Positions 1-11,839 of a stretch of 64,000 nt of DNA are shown in pieces (position 1 is the stretch's first letter; every line of letters starts with the position of its first letter). The position numbers and the translations under genes are program-made. The notes under the pieces were generated by a model. That model worked only from the letters and a program-made list of their open reading frames with translations. It was not told where the DNA came from and ran no database searches. This DNA is from Ceratobasidium sp. AG-K (Eukaryota > Basidiomycota > Agaricomycetes > Cantharellales > Ceratobasidiaceae), in contig JAWNGF010000002.1 in the NCBI GenBank assembly GCA_037039685.1, forward strand, positions 496,001 to 560,000, read 5' to 3'.

Positions 1-992
1 AAGGCAAAGAGGAAGTTGTGATAAGTGCAGGTGATGAAGGTGTTTGTCTGGTATTTCCTACCCGATGATTCGTTGCGTTAGAGTAGATCCTGTATTAATT
101 TTATTGAGTTGAATTGAATTCTAAATGTGGGTGTATGCGTTGGGCGTATGCAGTATCATTTTTCCCGATTATATGCGAGCCGGCGTGATAAGGTAATGAG
201 GGCGATCGCCCAATCACTACTAGGCCCGCAGGATATTGAGTTACAATAAGACATAGGCGAGAGTGCATCATCGAAACTCCTCTGAAGTTATTAGTAGGTA
301 ATTCCATGATAACATTTTATTTATTTACTTCTCGAAACGCATGTGAAGCGATGTAATCTAGCCAAATCCAACACTCGGACCTGTATTCGAACGTCCCCTG
401 TTTATCTTCCGCTTTGAAGTACGGGCTTATATAGCCTCCCCCCGGCAGATTAGTTGTTGACTCGAACGAGGTGATTAAATAAAAGGGGAGGACGTGCTAG
501 TACGCTATGTTGATACTCTTAGACCAACTCAATGGCAACGGACTTACTACGCTCTCGACCGACACGCGAGACTATTTGACGCAGCATCACCCCATTCTGT
601 CGCCATGCGCAGACGATGGAAGAGACTGAAGCATGGCACAGAGTCTGGCTACCCACGAAGGGTAACGCGAGCTTGCCAACACTCGCAGAGATAGACTAAT
701 CCCAACGGTGACTATACTTGCTCAAGCATTCATATCAAGCACAGCTACAGCTCAAGGTAAATGACGCAAACCCACGTGACTAACCGAGTCAAGCCTGATC
801 CCACAAATGAATCCAAAAAGAAAATGGTAAAATTGCATAAAACGACAGCAATGAACAAGAAGCATACAATACTGTACAATTAAGGCCCGTAACACCCATC
901 GCATTTATCCCCTCGTGCGAGGTCAACTCTCCCCGATGAATTTATCCCCCTCATGTAAACCTATCCCTATATGGATTTATCCCGGCGCAAAC
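1..992. other. no gene recognised
   Basis: I see only short, composition-driven open frames here, with no conserved motif, RNA gene or repeat. The right part is presumably the 3' flank of the MUB1/samB-like gene that ends at 993 on the minus strand. Confidence 0.5.
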
Positions 993-3921
993 TCATCCCA
1001 GCACCATATCATCGTCCTCGTCGTCCAACGCCGCCGTCTCGCCTTGGGGTGTCGTATGCGGCGCGCTAGGCAACACCTGCACGGGCACACTCCACGGATC
1101 TCCCTCGGGCTGAGTCTGGGACGGCATCGTCCCCGATCGCCGGCGTGTGGTTTCGGGACCTCGTCGTCGGGATGGGCCGGCGTCGGCTTCGGGGGCTGCG
1201 GATGCTGGGGTGGGGCCTCGGGGGTTTGTGGGCATGGCCAGCTGCAACTTTTGTCAGCTTCATGTAGATAGGTGGGTTGTGGCACTTACTGGTCGTAGAT
1301 TCCTAACAGCCACATTCCTCGCTTGCGGGGCAGGCCTCACTCCAGCATGAATCACCATATCGGGTACAGGACGCTGGACCGGCGCGGGGTTGGTCCTCCC
1401 CGCCATATTCCCAGCAATATTCACCAACGCCCGGGTGACAGTCGTAGTCAACCCCCGACGCGGGACTTCGACTTCCGTCGCGACAGGTGCACCCGTCGGG
1501 GGATTACCCGACCGAGCCACAACGCCTTGACTATCATCCTCTTCGCGCGCACTAGCAACCAATCAACACCAGTCCAGTTGAACACACCCAAACGCACCTG
1601 CACCAAAATCGATGCCCCTCGGCCCAGGCTTTGCTCTGACACTCCTTGCCACAATACTTGGCCTTGCGACACCTTCGGCACTTTGCAAACTCTCGCGGAA
1701 ACTCTTCCCATCGCCCGCACAGCATATTCGCGCACTGTCGGATTCCGCCCCGTTGATCGTCTTTGCGGCACGCGTTGCGCATAATCACGCCCGCCCAGTA
1801 CTGGATTTCGTGCGGGAGGCGGGGGAGCGTCGTCTCGGAAGGCGAGGGCCTAAACGTGAACCGCTCGACCAACGAAAAGACATTGGGAGACTGGGCCGTG
1901 GCGCTCAATGGCGCACTCGGCTTGGGTTCGTTGGACGCATCGACGAGCGCACGGAGCGTCGCAGGAGTCTCGTAAAAAGCTTGTCGGACATGTGGGTATT
2001 TGCTTAGGTAAGCGAGGAGTTGGAGACTAAACAGCACTTCCTCGTCGCCATAGGGCCCGGGATTAACCGGCGCACGACGCGGTTCTGGGGCGGCTGTTTC
2101 TGTGAGCGGGGCAATGCCGGCTCGGGGCGTCATGTCGTTGGTCGGTACGCGTGCGCGGGGAGTGGTGATTCCGACGACTGGGACGGCACCGGGCGCGCCA
2201 GGGGGAGCGCCCATCGCCAAGTCGTCGTTTTGTTCAAGCGCGACGACACCCACGCCGACGCCTTCCCCATCATGTCCATCGCCATTGCCCCGTCTCCGTC
2301 GGCCGCATCGACAATCCCAATCGTTCGTCGCTCGCCCTGTTGGTTTTCCTCTGGGTCGGCCTCGGTGTCGTCTCCGTCGGTATCGCGCTCTCGACGCGGT
2401 CGGCGAGTGATGGTCCCACGCCGACCGCCCGGCTCTCGTTGTTCCTCGTCTTCGTGTGCGGGCCAGGGTGTGCGCGGCTGGAACGCTCCTGGGACAATCG
2501 GACGCTGGCCCGTCCACGGTTGCGCAGGCGCATCATCCCACACGGGCCGCCCAACGACCGTGCCGCTGCGCTCACGTCCAGGAACCATAACGCTCCCGGT
2601 CGGAGTCCCGGATCCTACAGGCGTCGCATTAGCCGAAGCGTCCGACGACTGGGCAGTATTCGGAGAAATAGCACGACCGAGAACAGGCGAGGGTGGGGCA
2701 TTTGAGCCAGATGCCGAGGGGATGGGGATGGGCGATGCGGTCCGGGGAGGATCAAACGAGCCCGGCATACGGTTTGAGCGGGCGGGGGAAAGCAGAAACG
2801 CACCCGCGGGAGGTGCGCTCGGACCCGGCAGAGACGCGGCGCTTGCATAGCTGCCCTCAGAGTCGTTGCTCATGCTGCGACCTGCGGATCCGACACGCAG
2901 AGGGGCTGGGCCAGGTGGAGGCGTTGGGGAAGGCCCCATGTCGCTCGCACTCATCTCCTCGTCGCCCTCGTCCGAGCTTGGCCCAGTTCGAGCGGGAGCG
3001 ATAATTGGCACGGGGGCAGTTGGTGCACGGGGCTGGGCAGCCGCACGGGCACGCAGATTGTCCGACGACGTTGCATTCTCGAGCGCACGGGCCAACTCCA
3101 CTGCGCGCTGACGCTCGAGGGCCTCTTCCCGCCGCTTGACCCGCACCTCTCGCGACTCGCGCGGTGCCCCAGATCCAGTGGCAGACGGACCTGGCACACG
3201 TCAGCGCCAGCCACAACCACTCCAATGTACTCACCAATGGCAAATCCCTTGCCCTTGAGCCACACGGCGAGAATACAGCTCACGACACCGAGCGCACCGG
3301 CCTGGACGACCCGACGGCGGATATGCTCCGAGCCACGCACTCCGATATTCACCACGCTCTGAAACGCAAGACTAAACGTTCTGGCTGCGAGCGGATCGAT
3401 CTGGTAGGGAAACGGTGTGCCAGGCGTGGGGATATAGGGCACCGCATACGCCGCCGGGTGTGGCTTGTCGCGCCCACCAATCTTGAAGCGCTGCGCTGCC
3501 TTTTCCAGCTCGGCCCTTGATGAAGACTCGAGATAAAACTCGCCCTCGTCGTCGTCGTATGTCGTCGGCGAAATCCGGTGTTCGAGCGTCCGCACCTCGT
3601 CCGGCGCACTCAGGGCATAGATCCACGCCGCATCTCGCCTGCGCGGTGGATTCGCACAAAAGTCGCGTAGGATCCGGACCAGTCGTTCCAGCCCCCCGTC
3701 CAGCGTCAGGATCTCACGGATACGGGGCGACGTCGACGTCAGATACACCAGATGTGTCAGCGAGTTGTACAGTGGCAAGGCACTCGTAGCGTCCAACGCT
3801 ACAAAAAATCAGACCCGGTCCACCCCACCGACGATTACTCACCTCGTCGGTCATACAGCTGACTCGTAATACACACACACGCCCGATTTTGCGGTGGAAA
3901 CGCAAAGTTGGACTCTCTCAT
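993..3921 (-). CDS. MUB1/samB-type MYND zinc-finger protein
   Basis: Five exons are readable: 3921-3843, 3798-3235, 3190-1598, 1551-1290 and 1241-993, all with GT..AG borders and 44-48 nt introns. The N-terminus (start ATG at 3921) and the armadillo-like exon 2 match the fungal MUB1/samB family. A MYND finger sits at the end of exon 3 (spaced Cys pairs, then YCGKEC and a final GHRFWC, completed across the intron). In yeast this family partners the E3 ligase Ubr2 to ubiquitinate Rpn4; in filamentous fungi it affects morphogenesis. The middle is a long Ser/Pro-rich linker and the tail is acidic (LDDEDDDMVLG). Exons sum to 2747 nt, one short of a multiple of three. The open frame also shifts by one at a C run at 2265-2268 (G run on the coding strand), so one base is probably missing. 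With it the protein would be about 915 aa. Family call is firm; whether the break is real is not. Confidence 0.85.
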
Positions 3922-5264
3922 CCTTGATTTCGATCGCTGAACGAGGGTTAGCTCCTGTCGATCCACTGCATGGCACGCACCTCTTGTTGTCGTGGTCGCT
4001 GTCCACCGTCGGCTGTGTGGCGCAACCCTGCTGTTCCACGGTTATTCAGGGTCCTCTTTGAGCCCCTATTCTGCGTGCCCTATTCCCACGGCGCCGTGGC
4101 GCGATTTATTTGCCTCGGCTTTTCGGGTACCACTCGCCGCCACCCCGCGTCGGCTAACATTCGTCGACTCGCTCAGTCAGCATTTCACTTTTGGCTCGTA
4201 GCGCCGTTTATCGGCGTCTTTCCCGCCCGTTTGCCACGCGTCCCGTTTCGTGCAGACGCTCTACGCCGTCCTTTATGCTCTCACTTCTTTGTGCCTCGTG
4301 TGAGCCAGATAATGAGCTGGCCATCATTTGATCCTGTTACGTTACTGTTTCGGTTCAAAGCGGTTGACGGCGTCATGGCATGATAAGGACCCTGTGAGTC
4401 AGGCCAAACGCGTCCTGTGCTCTCGTGCGTACTTTTGCGTGTCTACCTGACGCGCAAGGACCGGGTGGCGAAATTCGAGATGTATTTCCAAAGTCGGGTC
4501 GGTTGTTATGATGCGGTTCATTGATTCGCCACTTGCTTTTGAATTTCACAAGTTGAGCGCTGATCGCTAATTGTAAACCCGGCAGTTTGAAACATTCTGA
4601 TTGGCGAGCATGTCTGAAATTTGTACTGGTAGGTGTGGTGGTTCATGACGCGCTTACCTTGGCAGGTGGAGTGTATGCCGGCTCGCCAAGGGGGACAAGG
4701 CCTGGAGCGTGAGCAAGCCCAGAGTTAATGGCATAGCCATGTTTTGAACAGGCCGTTCGAAAGCAAATTGCAGGGTATATGCATTGCTAGCCAACTATAC
4801 ACCTGCGAGCGATGGCGTCTAAATTATCATGTTGTCTCAGCCTAAATGTAGAGGCTGGACCGAGATCGGCAGATGCGTATACGAGACATACAACACAGGC
4901 TGCCACATATTCGACCAAACAACTCAAACCCAAGAGCGATAGGCATACGGAAATATTAGGACTCTAGCTGAGGGACAGGATGTGGTGACAGTGTTAGTTT
5001 ATGAATAGTGGACTAGTAGGACCGGGACTGGACATGAGATAGTTGTGGCTCGCCGTCTGTGAACGGCTAGAGCGTATGATAGGGGGGCCACGAGGCTCGA
5101 AGGGACCACCGGGTGTCTACCTACCAACGTTCACTCATTCACTCTACGACTCGGCAGAACCGTCGAAGCGAAGCTTCCAACCGCTCATCCCGTTGGCGTA
5201 AAACATCGTCGACCAGCTCGATTCACAGCAACGGACTGCAGTACTCTTTGCACAGGATAAGCTG
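3922..5264. other. intergenic, nothing recognised
   Basis: This is the divergent intergenic region upstream of the MYND gene. A 137-codon plus-strand open frame (3970-4383) has no recognisable motif and I do not support it as a gene. Promoters of both flanking genes should lie here, but no clear element stands out. Confidence 0.4.
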
Positions 5265-7119
5265 ATGAGCAGGTCCTATAAGATCTTTCTGAATCAAATT
5301 CGTGCTGAACAGGAGGGATACGGAAAACAACAGGAGCCGAGTTGTAACAAATCTAAAACCCTCCAGTTTCCTGTTGCGTTCGAGCCTGTGCTCAGTTTCC
5401 TATGCTCATCGGCCGTTAGAATCGATCCCCGGTCAACTATTTTTCTTCCTAGTGCTCATCACTTCAAATCAACCCTCTGGAATCGCTGTTGTCTTGGTCT
5501 GGGACACTCCCCGATAGCGTGGAAGACCTCGTGATTCTGATACAGCTTCCAAAACAGGTAAACACTTGCCTACCAGTAGCCACATGTACCACCTACGTCA
5601 TTTCGAGTAACTTCTATATAATGTGCCGAGTCTCTAGTCAAACTGGTATCCTATTGATGCTCTATCACCTGCGTTTATATCTCGATCCAATTCAGTATAC
5701 CTGTCGGCGGCTATGGTTCGGTACCCTTCTCGATTAGCAAGGAGCAGCGGGGGACCATGGACTTCACGCTCGGTTGGGGACAAGGCGACGTGTTTACCTG
5801 GTATCGCTGCCTTTCAAGACCCATGAGGTCTGCATTTATCACAAAACTCCAGATCCGAATCGGAGGGGAATCCACATCATCGACTAGTACTCGCATACCT
5901 AGAGGATGGTACTGTTTGTCGCTTCGACAGACGACCGGATACAGGGAAATCTGGGACTTTGAGCCTAGAAACCTTCAAACACGACCAGACCCCTCGTGAT
6001 GCCGCGGATGATTATTGTAATCCGACTAAGGAGGACGTAGCCACCCTACAAACTAGGACCAAGTGCGAGCTGGATATCAACATGCCCCCTGGTACCGACC
6101 TTTTGCTAATCATATCGGCATGCTTCGCAACTCACCAGAATCCCGAGACCCGCAAATACACACTCCTAAAGTACAACTGCTACTTTTTTTTCATGGACTA
6201 TCGTCATGATTGTCCGCAGGCACGCTCTCCCCTTTGTCCTTCCATCACCAGTTGTGGTCGCTACGAACTTGGAGCCCGTCGTAGAATTTATGACTGCCTC
6301 TCTCACAGAAATTATATCCAAGGGCTTGCTCGGCATGGTTCTTGATATGATTACTACATTTCGAGCCGAAACTGGGCAAAACTTGAACAGTGGGTTGGGT
6401 AAACGCGAACTGCTTGTCTGGGGACTCCCGACTGGGGTTGTTCGACGAATAATCTGTCGTTATATAAGACTGAGGGTTGCTTGACGATCAGGTGCACGCA
6501 CAAGTTTTCCAGGCAGCCTTCGCAGCTGGATCGGCGGCGGCGCTTACGGCGGCCCGAGACGTCGTCCAGTGTGACTCGATGCGCAAGAAAAGAGGGCAGG
6601 AAATTTCAGATACAGCAACAGGAAACTCAAAGCAGGAAATTTTGTGGAACCAAATGTGGGACGTGTGGCCAACAGTGTGGGCCTCTGCTCAAGAGAAAAT
6701 AATCCACATAGTACTTCGAATCCTCAACGAGACGGTCGACGAGATGGTGGCTTTGGCTACAAGAGACCTTGTAACAATGTTTGTGGACAACAAAAACCAG
6801 TTAGTCGAGGGTGTGGTCAGTGAGCTGATCTATGTTCTTTTAACCTCGGTCTGCACATCTAAGTCACCCTGGTTGTGAACTATAGGCTGAAGGCAAGGTT
6901 AAGGTCACAAACCTGCAAGGCAAGCCTTTGTCTCTTAATGAATTCCAAAGCAAAATAATCCAAACTGTCCGGTCTGCGTACGTTCAGATTATGACTGCTG
7001 AGCAGTACACCCCGGAGATCCAAAACACCATGAGCAATGCTTGGCAAGTGTCGCGGGAGTACAACCAGCTCAAATCAACAGCACCCGATATACCAATGAG
7101 ATCTCAGGTTGAAGGTTAG
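5265..7119 (+). pseudogene. frame-broken lineage-specific hypothetical gene
   Basis: Consecutive coding-like stretches read in one order but in changing frames. First is a hydrophobic segment ending VLVWDTP then DSVEDLV. Next is a block with KTHEVCIYHK, then LVLAYLEDGTVCRF. After that come a KYNCYFF/SWTIV block and helical exons to 7119. The last two exons are joined by an intron ending TATAG at 6885. The frame switches coincide with homopolymers: CCCC 5509-5512, GGGG 5865-5868 and TTTTTTTT 6184-6191. Further switches near 5820 are not at an obvious run. I do not recognise a family with a known function; the NCYFF-type motif followed by a membrane-like helix is what I associate, from memory, with Rhizoctonia hypothetical proteins. 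It could be a decayed gene or an intact gene with sequencing indels. The 5' limit is uncertain. Confidence 0.5.
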
Positions 7120-9790
7120 TTGGACGGGATGCATTTAAACTCTGGAATTTTATTGTTGATCACTCGGATTAGGGGTTTGAGCGGGGATGTACAATCGATA
7201 CGCGTCCCTACTATGAGCAGAAATATCTTAAGCTTCCCAATATTTATCTCCATTGTTTCATCCTATCCTATGATCGTTACTCTATGCCCCTCCCGCACGT
7301 TAGTTCTGTGTGATAGCTAGATATATGCGGCCAACCTGGCGTTTGTTAGGCAACGTGATTGTTTGCCCCACACACAGCACCCACTTCTCCCCAGAATTAT
7401 CATATCTATAGCCATGTTGTCTACCGTAGTTATGTATCCCCAGTATTGTTCCCCACCCCCATTGTCCGGGTGTTCGATATTTTGCGTGTATCAATTACGC
7501 ATTTACTCCGCAGTTAAGTTCGCGGCTACAGGTTTCAAACCCGTCGTCAGGTGTCCATCACTCCACGGACTTATCTTCAGGTTAGTCACAATATCAAGGA
7601 AATCCAGAGGCCTGATACAGTCCAATGCTGGTCGGGATTTGAGATGCATGTCGACCGGTTATCTTCTTTCGGGTGCATGTATTCATAATATTCGACTCGA
7701 GATTCCAATTGGTGTCCTATATACCTAGTGACACTTGATAAACACTGAGGTAACCATATTCCCACTATGTAGGATCATTGCCCAGGGATGATCGTTTGTT
7801 GAAAATTTCAAACACACAGCGATCGCCAATTAGTGCCAGAATTTTTTCAGCCTGCGGGCGAAGCCTTTGGGTCCTAGTATTCGTGCCTACTAGGAAACGC
7901 AAGCTTAGGACGAAATAACTGCGATATTGATATCTTAATCGGAGCAGAGCGCTAGATAGGGAGCACGCCGAGACAGTCGAGCGGAGAATGCAAATCACAG
8001 ATGAGCATAGTTTTCGAAACATACACACCCTCTGAGCAGCCAAATACCGGTGAATCCACTCCCGATGATTGGCATGTGAGAGCGGGGGTCATATGAGCCA
8101 TGACGCCACCGGTGTACTCTAGCTTACTATATCAAGCCACAAAACAGGAGACACGCCCCGGTCGCACGCAGGGAAACCCACGGGATTGCGCAACATAAGG
8201 GGATGTTGCATGAGCGGCCACGACGGAGACGATGGTGGTGGGTGATACGGACTCGTCACAGCCGGTCGTCGGACCGAGGGACCCCAGACACAGCTATCAA
8301 ACGCGTGCATATACAGGAACTCAAATCGGTCGATCGATGTGGTTGAGGCAAGTTAGCCCCCTATACCATTTGGTTATAACTCACCGTGCGATAATACACG
8401 TTGCAAAATGAGCTCTCTCAGTAAGGTATATTAGACGGCATTCTTGCCGCCCACGATTTCGACCTCGCACAAGCACGCATACACTCTGAAACAATGCCCT
8501 CATACAACTTTGGCAACCAATAGCTACTCTACTTGCAACCCATGTACACGGCGTAGGCGTGCCGTTCACATGCCCGACTACTTGAGAAAACGTGCCGAAG
8601 ACGCGCACCGGGATGCAATCGTATTTGTATGATCGGCTACTCAGGCTAATACATCGGGATATCCCCAGGTGGTCGCGGCTACGAAAGCCGTACTAGTATA
8701 TATATGCGTGCCGTAGTTGAATTAAAACTACCAACCGGAATGATCACTAATGGGTATCCGTTGGCCCCGCGCAAATTTCATAACAACAATCACCCAATCC
8801 TGCTGGTCGCGGGGCCATTTGTATTCAGAAGAGAATAAAAAGCAGTCATAATGTGGTATCATCCAACAAAATCCGGATTCACATGTACAGGCCTTGGAGT
8901 CATAAGCCGGGAATATGAGCTGCGGATGGTAGCCCGAGAGAGTCCGCAGATAAACTTCAACACGTCATAGGCCCTCGCTGGCGCACCTCATCGGGCAAAG
9001 TTAGCATCGCTAAGCGCAGAGTGGTGAAAAGGACCTTGCCTAGATAGAGTTGATGGTCATAAAGTTGGCGCAGGCTGTTCACATACCGGTAACAGACGGC
9101 GAAAGTTGAGAAATGTCAATCCAGAAAGTGTGGGAACGACTCTGGGAGACCATTCAAGCGACATCTCTTGCTCGGTTGACGGCGAAGCTTCGCGAAGGTT
9201 ACCGAAAAAGTCACCAAGAAAACGTGCGAGCAAACAGCGAGCGAAATATTACCAACGCCACCAATACGGCCAATAGAATCCAATAGGAGATATCCATAAC
9301 GCCACTTTAGAAAGGGGACAAACACAGGCCCATGTGGAGGCAAACGGCAAGCCTGCCGGAGAAGCCACCAGATATCCAGGGTTGAAAACGTGGTGTCGGG
9401 GCGTATGAGTGGCCACCAAGTTGGCGATGGACACGAAGGTGGAGCGATGAGATGCGAGAGGCTGCTAACATGAGATTCGCAGCGAGGACAAGATGCGGTG
9501 CAAAACCACGATGCAAGTCACGGTGATTCCTCTGCCGCCGGCAAAGACGGTGCTCGGACCGGAGGACCCCAGACACGGCGATCAAGCACTATGATATCAT
9601 TCTAGTTCATTCGACGACACTCAAAAGGAGACGGCACTGAGCTTGACACTGCTGAACTTGCGCTTGCCTTGGAATCTGCTGTTGAGCACTCTGGAACTGG
9701 CGTGCTCAGACTCGCTTCTCGCTCCACACTTGATCACACTCCACTTGATCAGCTATAAATTCTCCACTCGCGTTGGATCGGACCTCAGCC
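7120..9790. other. intergenic, nothing firmly supported
   Basis: No conserved domain is visible in any frame. A small hydrophilic open frame at 9113-9286 (+, 57 aa, starting MSIQKVWERL) is possible but unsupported. Two short stretches resemble each other (around 8271-8295 and 9556-9580, sharing GGACCCCAGACAC and flanking similarity), suggesting a diffuse dispersed repeat. The last ~100 bases, pyrimidine-rich with TATAAATT at about 9753, probably form the promoter and leader of the next gene. Confidence 0.35.
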
Positions 9791-10607
9791 ATGCCTTCCC
9801 TCGACATTCCTAGCTCTCCCTCGGACGACGGCTCGCTGGTCTTCGACTCTAGCTCAGAAGGCATCCGCACGCCGAATGAGCGTGTTTCGCCGGTGATCAA
9901 CGGTGCCAAGGGTGTCACGGCTGTGGGCGTCGCTGTCCATTCCCCTCCGGCTCTATTTGTTGGTAAGTCCGTAGCGATAACATTGTGGTGGTATTGCTAA
10001 GTTATACAATGCAGGCACGCCATTTACAACCGGCGCCAACACACTCTTTGAATACCCTTTCCCGCCCACACGACCAACATTATCTGCAACGTCCTCCATC
10101 TCCTCTGTCGCATCTTCAATTCTGGGTCCTCCCTCGCCCTCTACAAGGGCGAAATATATCCCCCGAACGACCAAATCACAATCAACTTCGCGGCGGAGAC
10201 TCTCTGGAAACAGTCCGCTGGCGGTCAGGATCCCGCCAAGGTTGCGCACCGAGAGCTCAGGGAGCGTCGCGTCGACTTCAGAGCCGGGGACTAGTAAGCC
10301 ACTCTCGAGGCAAGTCTCGTTACGAGATCGGTCGGGTAGTCTGGGTGTTCTTCCGATCCAACTTCCTCCGCCATCGATTGCGACGATGGGGTTGGGCGCA
10401 CCCGTGGCTGGCCCATTGTCGCCTGCCGCCTTAGTGGGAGCAATGGCTTCGACAGGATTTGGGATGGCGTATACCACGGAGCCAGATGAGGAGCAGGGCG
10501 TAGCGAACGGGAAACGGAGGGCGAGCATCCCGGCGCTTTTTACTCCCGAATTAGGCCGAGAGCAAGAGGGCAGGCTGGACGAGGAAGACATAGACAATCA
10601 CTCCTAG
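9791..10607 (+). CDS. hypothetical Ser/Pro-rich protein
   Basis: Two exons (9791-9962 and 10015-10607) are joined by a 52 nt GTAAGT..GCAG intron and give 254 codons plus stop with an unbroken frame. The start is the first ATG after a CT-rich leader. The protein is low-complexity and rich in Ser, Pro and Thr, with several RS and SP clusters, a basic patch (TSRRRLSG) in the middle and an acidic C-terminus (EGRLDEEDIDNHS). It has no signal peptide, no membrane segment and no catalytic motif. Such proteins are usually disordered; the SP/TP sites would suit phospho-regulation (inference). I do not recognise a family. The clean splice site and frame across exons support a real gene. Confidence 0.6.
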
Positions 10608-11839
10608 TCCCGATTGGTATTTCTTTTGTGCTGGTTCACCTGCAATTGTTTTGTCGCATTTCGCATGGTCGTTTTGTTCACTCGTTCGCTTTGCCCATTT
10701 ACTGTATCACTCGTTTGTCATACCACCTCAGTCTTCTTGCATAATTTTATACTCTTTTGGTTCGCTTCGAATGAGTTGAGAAACTGAGGACAATCTTATT
10801 GGCGGTTTGTCATGGAGACCACGTCAGCAACTCCTTGATGGGTGTCCGTCCACTATCACGTGATCCTGTGTCTTTCGGGCGACCACGGCTCACTCCGCAA
10901 ACCGTTGAAGTGCCGATTTTTTCTGTAGTGCTTACGTGGTTTGAAAAAGGTCCGACAAAATATAAGGTCTGAAATAACTAGTGAACCTCTTTCAGGGCTG
11001 ACCTTCCCTCAAATAGGAGAGTTAGTAAATGCAAGCCAGTTTCAGCCGTAAGCTCAGTGCTACCCCCTCCTGACAATGCACACACGGTTGAACTTCACGT
11101 GGCGGGGCTTCTGTGCTGAAAGTTGAGACCTAAAACGTAGAAAGGTAAGGTTTATCAGTATTAATCACCTTGTTTCTCGACTTGCGATTGTCCTACATGA
11201 CAGTATTGACCCATGCGATGGTGAATAACTATCGATACACGATACTCGAGTTTCACTGAACAACTACTGAAGCTATGTTGCACAGTTATAGCATATAAAT
11301 TGTGATATTATTAAAACATGACTGTCGAAGTTTACAGTCAATCCTTACCGAGGTGTGTCCCTCCCCATTGCGAGCCTTTGAGATGCATGTCTCCCAAGCA
11401 AATCTGAGGCGGATCACATTACTCAACAGCTACTTGGTACTAAAAGATACTGCAACGCTTATTAGCTTCTTCCCTCCGCTTTCCAAGGTTGTCGTATCCT
11501 ATGATGCCGCCTTCCAAAATCCCTACCCGCTGGCCAGTGTTCGTCGCAATCATTTTCCAGTAGCCACGAGCGACTGGGGAGGTCCGATTTTTACTCTGAC
11601 GACAATGATAAATAACAAATGGCCTTCGCGCGCTGCGTTACGGAACATTACTAATATGGATATTGGTTCCTGATCATTTCTGGGTGTGCAATTTTGAGTT
11701 TCTTCAAGAGCTACACCAAATGTACGAAACTTAGAAAATGGGTTTTGTACTTCAACTAGGTAGGAGTCCACATCTTGCCCGGAAAGAAACTGCGGTTCAT
11801 CACATTAATGTCACCAGCCCGTTTGTACCTGCTATATAT
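10608..11839. other. intergenic with a weak 123-codon open frame
   Basis: The first few hundred bases are AT-rich 3' flank. An open frame at 11302-11673 (+) reads fairly protein-like (LRRITLLNSYLVLKD, FPVATSDWGGPIFTLT) and might be a gene remnant, but it has no recognisable domain, exon partner or convincing start context. I leave it as a possible fragment only. Confidence 0.3.

Noticed and set aside
2020..2850. 276-codon plus-strand open frame
   Set aside because: It is antisense to the Ser/Pro-rich linker of the MYND-finger gene, whose exon structure and domain are well supported.
3970..4383. 137-codon open frame
   Set aside because: Cys/Arg/Pro-rich translation without domain or splice partner, in a promoter region.
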